From: Micromonospora sp. H61
GTDB lineage: Bacteria > Actinomycetota > Actinomycetes > Mycobacteriales > Micromonosporaceae
Reading direction: 5' to 3'
Assembly: GCF_018070325.1 (NCBI RefSeq)
Contig: NZ_JAGPXY010000001.1
Span: 186,001-250,000, forward strand
Length of the DNA: 64,000 nt
Position 1 is the stretch's first letter. Each line of letters starts with the position of its first letter. Made by a program: the position numbers and the translations under genes. The notes under the pieces were generated by a model. It worked only from the letters and a program-made list of their open reading frames with translations, was not told where the DNA came from and did not search any database. This document shows positions 54,053 to 61,228 of this stretch, piece after piece.

Positions 54053-55452
54053 CAACGGGCCGGAAGGTGGGCGACCGTGTGGTCGTGCTCGGCGCCAGCC
54101 TCGGGGCGCTCCTCGCGGCGAAGGAACTAGCCGAGTCGTTCGACGACGTGGTGCTCGTCGACCGCGACGAGGTCGTGGACAACCCGACGTACCGGCGGGG
54201 AGTCCCGCACGGTCGGCACGCGCACGGACTGGTCGCGAAGGGCCAGCAGATCTTCGAACGGCAGTTCCCCGGCCTGATGGCCGACCTGGTCAACGCCGGC
54301 GTCAAGCCCGGTGACTTCAACGGCGACATCCAGTGGATCTTCGGTGGGCAGCGGCTCAAGCCGTCGACCTCCGGGCTGCTCTCGGTGCCCGCCACCCGAC
54401 CCGTGCTCGAGTACCACCTGCGCAAGCGGGTGCAGGCCATTCCCAACGTCCGGTTCCTGCAGCAGCGCGACGTCCTCGGGCTGGCGGTCACCGCGGACGG
54501 CGCGACAGTGACCGGCGCGCGGATCCAGGCGCAGACACCCGGCAGCACTCCCGAGGTGCTCGACGCCGACCTGGTCATCGACGCCACCGGCCGGGGCTCG
54601 CGCACGCCGGCCTGGTTGGCGGAGCTGGGGTACGCGCGGCCCACCGAAGACAAGGTGAAGATCGACCTCGCCTACACGACGCGGCACTACCAGGCACCGT
54701 ACGACCCGTTCGGCAGCGATCTGGCGATCATCCCGGCGGCCACGCCGGCGCAGCCACGCGGCGCCTTCTTCTACCGCCTGCCCGGCGACGACAACCGGCT
54801 GGAGCTGTCGCTGACCGGCATTCTCGGCGACCATCCGCCCACCGATCCGGAGGGTTTCGCAGAGTTCGTCCGCTCGGTGCCGGTGCCCGAGATCGCCAAA
54901 GTGCTCGCCGACTGCGAGCCGCTCGACGACCCCGTGCAGTTCCGCTACCCGGCGAGCGTCCGACGCCGCTACGAGCACCTGACCCGGTTCCCGGATCGGT
55001 TCCTGGTGCTCGGCGACGCGGTGTGCAGCTTCAACCCGATCTACGCCCAGGGCATGACCGTGGCCGCTGTGGAGTCGGTGGTACTCGGCGGCCTTCTGCG
55101 CCAGGGCGCGATCCCGCACTGGCGGGAGTTCTTCCGTCGAATCGCCGCCGAGATCGACTCACCGTGGGACTTCTCGGCCAGCGCCGACCTCGGTTACGCG
55201 GGAGTTCAGGGTCGTCGCACCGCGAAGGTCCGCACGATCAACGCGTATGTCGCCCGGTACCAGCGGGCCGCAGTACACGACGCGGAACTGACCAACGGCT
55301 TCATCCGGGTGGCCGGGCTGATCGACCCGCCGACCAGCCTGCTCCGCCCCGACCGGATCGTCCGTGTGCTGCGCAAGGCCGGTCGGCCCGTACCGCCGCC
55401 GGCGCCGACCCTGGCGGCTGCCCCGGTCAGCCGGCCACAACCCGAGAGGTAG
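54049..55452 (+). CDS. FAD-dependent monooxygenase/epoxidase-like protein
   Basis: 467 residues from the GTG at 54049 (GTGA overlap). FAD fold: VVVLGASLGALLAAKELAE, DRDEVVDNPTYRRGVPHGRHAHG in the region seen in squalene-epoxidase and LasC-like epoxidases, DLVIDATGRGSRTPAWL, and RFLVLGDAVCSFNPIYAQGMT for the flavin GD motif. The flavin halogenase WxWxIP motif is absent. The epoxidase similarity suits a step before the epoxide hydrolase encoded 4 bp downstream: epoxidation then opening to a diol. The substrate, probably the enediyne core, is inferred. Confidence 0.83.
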   Translation: MTTGRKVGDRVVVLGASLGALLAAKELAESFDDVVLVDRDEVVDNPTYRRGVPHGRHAHGLVAKGQQIFERQFPGLMADLVNAGVKPGDFNGDIQWIFGGQRLKPSTSGLLSVPATRPVLEYHLRKRVQAIPNVRFLQQRDVLGLAVTADGATVTGARIQAQTPGSTPEVLDADLVIDATGRGSRTPAWLAELGYARPTEDKVKIDLAYTTRHYQAPYDPFGSDLAIIPAATPAQPRGAFFYRLPGDDNRLELSLTGILGDHPPTDPEGFAEFVRSVPVPEIAKVLADCEPLDDPVQFRYPASVRRRYEHLTRFPDRFLVLGDAVCSFNPIYAQGMTVAAVESVVLGGLLRQGAIPHWREFFRRIAAEIDSPWDFSASADLGYAGVQGRRTAKVRTINAYVARYQRAAVHDAELTNGFIRVAGLIDPPTSLLRPDRIVRVLRKAGRPVPPPAPTLAAAPVSRPQPER

Positions 55453-55456
55453 GACG

Positions 55457-56617
55457 ATGCGCCCGTACCAGATCGACGTTCCACCGTCCGACATCGACGA
55501 CCTGCGCCGACGGATCGCCGCGACCCGGTGGCCGGACGAGATCCCCGACGTGGGGTGGAGCCGTGGCGTGCCGGTCGGCTACCTGCGGGAGCTGGCCGAG
55601 TACTGGCACTCCGGTTACGACTGGGCCGCCACCCAGCGTCGGCTCAACGAGATACCGCAGTTCGTCACCGAGATCGACGGCGCCCAGGTGCACTTCCTGC
55701 ATGTCCGCTCGCAGGTGCCGGGCGCCACGCCGCTGCTGCTCACGCACGGCTGGCCGAGCACCGGCTTCGAGTTCGTCGACATCATCGACGCGCTGGTCGA
55801 CCCGGCCGCTCACGGTGGTGACGCGGCCGACGCGTTCCACGTCGTCGTCCCCACCATCCCGGGATACGGCTTCTCCGGGCCGACCCGGCAGGCCGGCTGG
55901 GACACCGAGCGCGTCGCCCGGGCGTGGACCAGGCTGATGGCGGACCTCGGCTACGACAGGTACGTGGCCCAGGGCGGCGACTGGGGCTCACCGATCTCGC
56001 TGCGCGTGGGTCTGGCCGACCCGGAGCACGTACGCGGGGTGCACCTCAACATGTGCGTGACGTTCCCACCGCCGGACTTCACCGAGTTCGCCGAACTCAG
56101 CCCCGCCGACCAGGCGAAACTGGGCTTCGCGCTGGATTTCCAGCAGGACGGCATGGGCTGGCAGAAGATCCAGTCGACGCGACCGCAGACGCTCTCCTAC
56201 GGGCTCACCGACTCCCCGGTCGGGCAGCTCGCCTGGATCGTGGAGAAGTTCAAGGAGTGGTCCGCCGCCGACAAGGCACCGGAGGACGCGATCAGCCGCG
56301 AGCACATCCTCACCACGGTCACGATCTTCTGGTTGACGGCGACCGCGGGATCGAGCGCGCAGCTCTACTTCGAGTCGACGCACCGCGACGCCGACTTCGC
56401 GCGGACCTGGGGTGGCCCGTGGCCGCTGGCCATGCCGGTCGGCGTGGCGGCGTTCCCGGAGGACGCGGTACGACCGGTGCGGCGCTTCGCGGAGGGCATC
56501 CTGCCGACGCTCGCGCACTGGTCGGAGTACGACCGGGGCGGTCACTTCCCCGCCCTTGAGCAGCCGGCTCTCCTGGTCACCGACCTGCGGACGTTCGTCC
56601 GTGGGCTGCCCAACTGA
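55457..56617 (+). CDS. Epoxide hydrolase 2 (SgcF/NcsF-like)
   Basis: 386 residues; ATG at 55457 after AGAGGTAGG. Same family as the gene at 42378: EHN domain (DVPPSDIDDLRRRIAATRW), HGWPST oxyanion motif, nucleophile Asp175 in AQGGDWGSP, and catalytic His in RGGHFPALEQP. The WG after the nucleophile is the commoner form; copy 1 has FG, so the two likely handle different epoxides or different regiochemistry. Directly downstream of an epoxidase-like gene in a four-gene operon ended by a hairpin. In characterised relatives the product diol is the attachment point for the acyl groups. Confidence 0.9.
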   Translation: MRPYQIDVPPSDIDDLRRRIAATRWPDEIPDVGWSRGVPVGYLRELAEYWHSGYDWAATQRRLNEIPQFVTEIDGAQVHFLHVRSQVPGATPLLLTHGWPSTGFEFVDIIDALVDPAAHGGDAADAFHVVVPTIPGYGFSGPTRQAGWDTERVARAWTRLMADLGYDRYVAQGGDWGSPISLRVGLADPEHVRGVHLNMCVTFPPPDFTEFAELSPADQAKLGFALDFQQDGMGWQKIQSTRPQTLSYGLTDSPVGQLAWIVEKFKEWSAADKAPEDAISREHILTTVTIFWLTATAGSSAQLYFESTHRDADFARTWGGPWPLAMPVGVAAFPEDAVRPVRRFAEGILPTLAHWSEYDRGGHFPALEQPALLVTDLRTFVRGLPN

Positions 56618-56637
56618 CCAGCGGCGTCGGCGAGGGC

Positions 56638-56671
56638 GCGGGCCGGGCCACAGCGGGGTGGCCCGGCCCGC
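56638..56671. terminator. Bidirectional hairpin terminator
   Basis: Perfect 14-bp arms (56638-56651, 56658-56671; GCGGGCCGGGCCAC) with 6-bp loop, between the convergent epoxide hydrolase and YCII-family genes. Confidence 0.78.
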
Positions 56672-56680
56672 AGTCCCACC

Positions 56681-57046
56681 TCACATCTCGGTTCCGCCGA
56701 TGTCCATGATGGGCCGAACCTCCATGGCGCCGCCCTCACTGGCGTCCGGCCACCGGGCCGCGATGTCGATCGCGCGCTGCTCGCTGTCGGTCTCGACGAT
56801 CAGGTAGCCGGCCAGGTGCTCCTTGGCCTCGACGAACGGGCCGTCGGTGGTCACCGGGACGCCGCCGGTGACGCGGACGACCTTCGACTGCGACACGTCG
56901 GCCAGGACCTCGCCGCCGATCAGCTCACCGGACTCGGACAGCTCCTTGGTGATGGCGTCGATCTCGGCGTAGACCTTCATGGTCTCGGCTTCGGACCGTC
57001 CCGTGACAGTTGCGGGGTTCGCGTGGATCAACAGCATGTACTTCAC
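56681..57046 (-). CDS. YCII/DGPF-family protein
   Basis: 121 residues from a GTG at 57046 with AAGGAG upstream; the frame extends 45 bp further without a site. Single YCII-related domain: VKYMLLIHANP at the N-terminus and VTTDGPFVEAKEHLAGYLIVE, the DGPF signature. Such proteins form small dimers with a ferredoxin-like fold; most actinomycete copies lie beside ECF sigma-factor genes and lack a known reaction. No sigma gene is here. It may be an insertion in the cluster or a minor tailoring enzyme. Confidence 0.8.
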   Translation of the reverse strand: MKYMLLIHANPATVTGRSEAETMKVYAEIDAITKELSESGELIGGEVLADVSQSKVVRVTGGVPVTTDGPFVEAKEHLAGYLIVETDSEQRAIDIAARWPDASEGGAMEVRPIMDIGGTEM

Positions 57047-57177
57047 GGAAGAACTCCTTCGCAGAGGCTGTGCCGGATCGGCATCCTTCATAGTGCAGTC
57101 GGAGCCGCGCCGCCAAATGTGTCATCGATCCACGGTCTTTCCCACTTTTCCCGCGAGCGGGCCGGTGTCCGGAGGGC

Positions 57178-58293
57178 TCAGACGAACGCCTCGTCGGCGA
57201 GTTCGGTGACCCGCTGCACGATGTTCATCTCGATCGGGTTGAACCGGTTCTTGGTCACCGCGACGGTGACTCCGGTCGCCCGGTCGGCGAACGCGGCGCT
57301 GCCGCCGATGCCCACCATGCCGAAGACCGTCGGTCGGTCCGACGGGTCGGAGGTGCCCGGCCAGCCCAGGCAGTAGCCGAGCGCCCAGGTCGAGGTGCCG
57401 CCGGTCATCTCGTCGTCGAGGCCGGCGGTGGCCAGCGTGGTGGCCTCGCGCAGCCGTTCCGGGGAGATCAGCCGTACGCCGTCCACCTCACCGGTGAGTG
57501 CCGCGTACATCTTCGCGATCGCCCGGGCGCTCATCGTGCCGGCGAACGGCATGTCCGAGGTCAGCACGTCCACCCTGTTGCCGAAGTCCGCGTTCGGCAC
57601 GATCGCCGGCGGAACGGCCTTGAACAGCGGAAAATCCGGTGGCATCGAGGCGAACGCGGCTTTGCCCCCCGGGTCGTCGGTCAGTCGGGCCACCCGGCCG
57701 AGCTGCTCCTGCGGCACCCCGAAGAACAACTCGTCGGCCATCCCGATGGGCCCGGCGACGCGTTCGGCGAGCACTGTCGAGATCGGTTTGCCGGTGGCCC
57801 GGCGGACGACCTCGCCGATCAGGTAGCCGAAGGTGGCGGCGTGGTAGCCGACCCGCTCGCCGGGCGCCCACCAGGGCTCCATGTCGGCGATGAGCTGACA
57901 CATGCCGTTCCAGTCGGTGAGCTGCTCGATCGTGGTGTCCGCGGGGACCGCCGGCACACCGGCCGAGTGTGTCAGTACGTGCCGGATCCGCACCTCGCCC
58001 TTGCCGTGCGCGGCGAACTCCGGCCAGAGGTCGGCGACCCGGGTGTCGTAGTCGAACACACCGTCGTCCACCAGCGCGTGCGCCACGGTGGAGGCCGCCG
58101 CCTTACCCGTCGACGCCGAGTAGAAGAGGGTGTCGGGCCGAACAGGTTGGCCGGCAGCCGTGTCCGCGACCCCTGCCACCACGTTGACCACCAGGTCACC
58201 GTTGCGATAGACGGCGACCTGCACGCCGTCCTCGACACCGTCGTCCACCAGCCCGTCGACCAGCACCTGCACCTGCTTCTGAAGATCGCTCAT
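57178..58293 (-). CDS. Serine hydrolase of the beta-lactamase/EstB family
   Basis: 371 residues; ATG at 58293 with GGAGG 6 bp upstream. Class C beta-lactamase-like fold: nucleophile SxxK in YSASTGKAAAS, second motif Tyr in GYHAATFGYLIGE, and third motif region in GMVGIGGSAAFADR. No signal peptide, so cytoplasmic. Relatives include esterases (EstB), transesterases (LovD) and peptidases; LovD-type members transfer acyl groups in biosynthesis. An acyl-transfer role with the aromatic acid would suit the neighbours, but there is no direct evidence. Its start is separated from the ligase operon by a terminator. Confidence 0.82.
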   Translation of the reverse strand: MSDLQKQVQVLVDGLVDDGVEDGVQVAVYRNGDLVVNVVAGVADTAAGQPVRPDTLFYSASTGKAAASTVAHALVDDGVFDYDTRVADLWPEFAAHGKGEVRIRHVLTHSAGVPAVPADTTIEQLTDWNGMCQLIADMEPWWAPGERVGYHAATFGYLIGEVVRRATGKPISTVLAERVAGPIGMADELFFGVPQEQLGRVARLTDDPGGKAAFASMPPDFPLFKAVPPAIVPNADFGNRVDVLTSDMPFAGTMSARAIAKMYAALTGEVDGVRLISPERLREATTLATAGLDDEMTGGTSTWALGYCLGWPGTSDPSDRPTVFGMVGIGGSAAFADRATGVTVAVTKNRFNPIEMNIVQRVTELADEAFV

Positions 58294-58420
58294 CGTCTGC
58301 CTCCTACCCGGTCGTCATGGCACTCGAAGCGTGCCCCTCACCTGTAGGTCGGAGCCACTCCCGGCATTTTGCCATCAAAGCCACTTTCTACTCAGATCCG
58401 ACTCTCCGGAAACACGACAA

Positions 58421-58456
58421 CGAAGGCCGGCCGTACTGACGTACGGCCGGCCTTCG
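58421..58456. terminator. Hairpin terminator of the aromatic-acid operon
   Basis: Perfect 16-bp arms (58421-58436, 58441-58456; CGAAGGCCGGCCGTAC) with a TGAC loop. Lies 15 bp beyond the ligase stop, so it ends the PKS-methyltransferase-ligase transcript before the serine hydrolase gene. Confidence 0.85.
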
Positions 58457-58471
58457 GGTGTTGCGGGGGTC

Positions 58472-60178
58472 TCAGGTGCGCGGGCCACCCAGGCGACGCA
58501 CGATGTCCTCGCGGAGCCACTGCTTGGAGATCTTGCCGATCGGGGTACGCGGCAACGCGTCCACGAACTCGATCCGCTCCGGCCACTTGAACCGGGCCAG
58601 GCCGAACTCCTCCAGGTAGTGCCGGACGTCGTCGAGCGTCGGCAGCGGTCCGTCCGGGCGACACACCAGGTAGGCGCAGGCGCGCTCCCCCAGCCGCTCG
58701 TCCGGCATCGCCACCAACGCCGCGTCGACCACCAACTCGTGACCGAGCAGGATCCGCTCCACCTCCTCGGCGTTGACCTTCTCGCCGCCCCGGTTGATCA
58801 GGTCCTTGACCCGGCCCTCGATCGAGTAGGCGACCAGACCGTCCAGGTGGTGCGCGCGGACCAGATCGCCGCTGCGGTAGAACCCGTCGGGCGTGAACGC
58901 CGAGTCGGTGCCGACCGGCACGCCGAGATAGCCGGGCACTGTGTACGGACCGCGCGCGCACAGCTCACCGATTTCCCCCGGTGGCGTCGGCCGCAGCGTG
59001 CCGGGCTCCAGCACGACCACCTCGTCCAGCGGACTGATCGGCACGCCCACAGTTGAGGCGCGCAGGTGCGGCGACGCGTCGCGTGGCGTGAACAGGAACA
59101 ACCCCTCGGTCATCCCGAACGCCTGGGTGACGTGCACCCCGCGCGCCTCGATCGCGTCGAACAGCTCCCGGGGCACCTTCGCCGCGGTCAGCACGCAACT
59201 GTGGACACTGGCGAAGGCGCCGTCGAACCGTGGATGCCGCAGGTACTCGTTCATCAGGCCCGGCGGGCTCATGAACCAGGTGGCCCGCTCGTCGTCCATC
59301 AGGGCCAGCAGATCATCGGCGACGGGTGTGGCGAGCAGCAGCGCGGCGCCCACCGAGTGCGCGGCGTGCAACGCGTTGGTGGCGCCGGCGTTGTGCACCA
59401 GGGGCAGGCCGAAACCGAGCCGATCCTGCGGGGTGAAACCCCACCAGCGGGCGGTGGCGACCGCGTTGTACCAGTATTCCGGGTGCAGCCGGGGGATCAC
59501 CTTGGGTACGCCGGTGGTGCCACCGGAGAGCTGGAAGACGGCGGGCGCGTCGAGGTCGGTGTTCGCGTCGATCTGCGCCAGCCGGGCCGCCTGCGCGTCG
59601 GACAGTGGGCGGTCGACGAGATCCTCGATCCGTTCCTGACCGGACGCGCCGGGACGGCCCCCGATGGTGGCCAGCAGACGGATGCTCGGCACCAACCGGC
59701 GGATCTCGTCGGCGAACGCCACCAGGTCGAAGCCGCGCAGATCGGCCTGCACCAGGTGGGCCGAGGCGCGGGTCTGCCGCGCGATCTCCTCGATCTCGTG
59801 GCGCCGGTGGATCGCCAGCGTGCACACCGGGATCAGGCCGGCCTTGAGCAGGCCGTACCAGGTGGCCACCGCGAGAGCGCTGTTGGTGATCTGCAGGATC
59901 ACCGACTCGCCCGGATGTAACCCGGCATCCAGCAGACCCGCGGCGATCACGTCGGAGTGCCGGTCGAGGTCGGCGTACGTCCACCGAACGCCCGGCGTGA
60001 CGACCGCGACGCGGTCCGGGTGGGCGCGTACGGTCTCCCGCAGCGCCGCCGGAATCGTGCGTGGCTGCCACAGACCCTCGGCGCGATACCTGTCCGCGGC
60101 GGCAGCCGGGTACGGCACGGTGTCCCACCGCTGACGCGCGTCGGACGGCGGCAGTCTGTTGTCCTGCTCTGTGGTCAT
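58472..60178 (-). CDS. Aryl acid-AMP ligase (DHB-AMP ligase/NcsB2-like)
   Basis: 568 residues, ANL superfamily. A3 motif LSGGTTGVPKVIPR, A5 QAFGMTEGLF, A7 FYRSGDLVR, A8 RVKDLINRGGEKVNAEEVE and catalytic Lys in RTPIGKISKQWL. Shows the features of 2,3-dihydroxybenzoate-AMP ligases, which activate free aryl acids. NcsB2 and MdpB2 convert the polyketide aryl acid to its CoA ester before transfer to the enediyne (established for NcsB2). Here it should activate the product of the neighbouring iterative PKS after O-methylation. 15 bp after the methyltransferase gene, same operon. Confidence 0.9.
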   Translation of the reverse strand: MTTEQDNRLPPSDARQRWDTVPYPAAAADRYRAEGLWQPRTIPAALRETVRAHPDRVAVVTPGVRWTYADLDRHSDVIAAGLLDAGLHPGESVILQITNSALAVATWYGLLKAGLIPVCTLAIHRRHEIEEIARQTRASAHLVQADLRGFDLVAFADEIRRLVPSIRLLATIGGRPGASGQERIEDLVDRPLSDAQAARLAQIDANTDLDAPAVFQLSGGTTGVPKVIPRLHPEYWYNAVATARWWGFTPQDRLGFGLPLVHNAGATNALHAAHSVGAALLLATPVADDLLALMDDERATWFMSPPGLMNEYLRHPRFDGAFASVHSCVLTAAKVPRELFDAIEARGVHVTQAFGMTEGLFLFTPRDASPHLRASTVGVPISPLDEVVVLEPGTLRPTPPGEIGELCARGPYTVPGYLGVPVGTDSAFTPDGFYRSGDLVRAHHLDGLVAYSIEGRVKDLINRGGEKVNAEEVERILLGHELVVDAALVAMPDERLGERACAYLVCRPDGPLPTLDDVRHYLEEFGLARFKWPERIEFVDALPRTPIGKISKQWLREDIVRRLGGPRT

Positions 60179-60193
60179 CGGTTCTCCTGAGCG

Positions 60194-61204
60194 CTACACG
60201 GGGACGGCGACGAGCAGACCGGTCGAGGCCGAGACCTCGCGTGTTTCGGCGAGCCGGAATCCGGCGCGGTCGAACACCGCCCCGAACTCGCGCTCGGTGC
60301 GCTCGCGCCCCGGATGCAGCGCGAGCATGATGATGTCGCGCAGCTTGCCGTCGTGCGGCTGGTCGTCCTCCGGGATGACGGCGTCGACGACGAACAAGCG
60401 GCCGTTCGGGTCGATCACCCGGCGCACGTTTGTCAACACGGTGACGACCTGCTCGTCGGTCCAGTCGTGCAGGATCATCGACAGGAGGTACGCGTCGGCG
60501 CCGCCGGGCACCGCGGTGAAGAAGTCCCCGCTCTCGACGGTCACCCGGTCGGCGACACCGGCCGCGTCGAGCACCGCGTCGGCGTGCGCGACCACCGCCG
60601 GCCGGTCCAGGAGCACCGCGGTCAGCGTCGGGTACGACCTCAGCAGAGTGGCCACCAGACTGCCGGTGCCACCGCCGACGTCACAGATCCGGCGCACACC
60701 GGAGAAGTCGTACGCGGCGACCGCCTGGGCGTGGAGTTGGCGGGAAAGATCACCCATCGCGTCGCGGAAGACCGCCGCCTGCTCGGGTCGCCGTTCGAGG
60801 TGGGCCCACCAGGACAGGCCGTAGATCTGTTCGAACGGTGGACGTTCGTCGCGCAGGCCGAGCGTGAGGGCCGTGAGGGCTGCCTGACGCTCGGGCAGCC
60901 CCCACAACCGGGCCCACGCGTCGAGCGAGCCCGGTGCGTCCGTGCGGAGGGTGTCGAGCAACGGCGTCGGACCGTAGACGCCCGGCGCAGGTTGCGCGAC
61001 CACACCGACGCCGGCCAGCGCCCGCAGAATCCGGTGCAGGGCCTCCGGACGGGCGTCGACCTTCGCGGCCAGTGCCTCGACCGGCTGGGGCCCGTCGGCG
61101 AGCTGGTCGGCGATGCCCAGCTCGGCGACGGCGACCACCATCTGCGTGATCAGCGGCGCATGCAGGATCGCCATCATCCTGGTGTGCGGATCAGGCTCGG
61201 GCAC
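60194..61204 (-). CDS. SAM-dependent O-methyltransferase (NcsB1-like)
   Basis: 336 residues from a GTG at 61204. N-terminal dimerisation/winged-helix domain (LAELGIADQLADGPQPVEAL-like start, LHRILRALAGVGVV) and C-terminal Rossmann domain with SAM motif ICDVGGGTGSLVATLL, LLDRPAVV, and catalytic His in LSMILHDWTDEQ. Same class as NcsB1, DnrK and CalO-type methyltransferases. In neocarzinostatin NcsB1 methylates the naphthoate hydroxyl. Here it is placed between an aryl-acid PKS and the ligase, so it should methylate a phenolic OH of the aryl acid. SAM may come from the cluster's own synthetase. Confidence 0.9.
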   Translation of the reverse strand: MPEPDPHTRMMAILHAPLITQMVVAVAELGIADQLADGPQPVEALAAKVDARPEALHRILRALAGVGVVAQPAPGVYGPTPLLDTLRTDAPGSLDAWARLWGLPERQAALTALTLGLRDERPPFEQIYGLSWWAHLERRPEQAAVFRDAMGDLSRQLHAQAVAAYDFSGVRRICDVGGGTGSLVATLLRSYPTLTAVLLDRPAVVAHADAVLDAAGVADRVTVESGDFFTAVPGGADAYLLSMILHDWTDEQVVTVLTNVRRVIDPNGRLFVVDAVIPEDDQPHDGKLRDIIMLALHPGRERTEREFGAVFDRAGFRLAETREVSASTGLLVAVPV

Positions 61205-61228
61205 GGTGGTCGTTCCCCTCTGTGGCTG

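Noticed and set aside
54049..55452. Flavin-dependent halogenase like SgcC3
   Set aside because: The WxWxIP motif and conserved Lys context of flavin halogenases are not present; the sequence fits epoxidase/monooxygenase types better.
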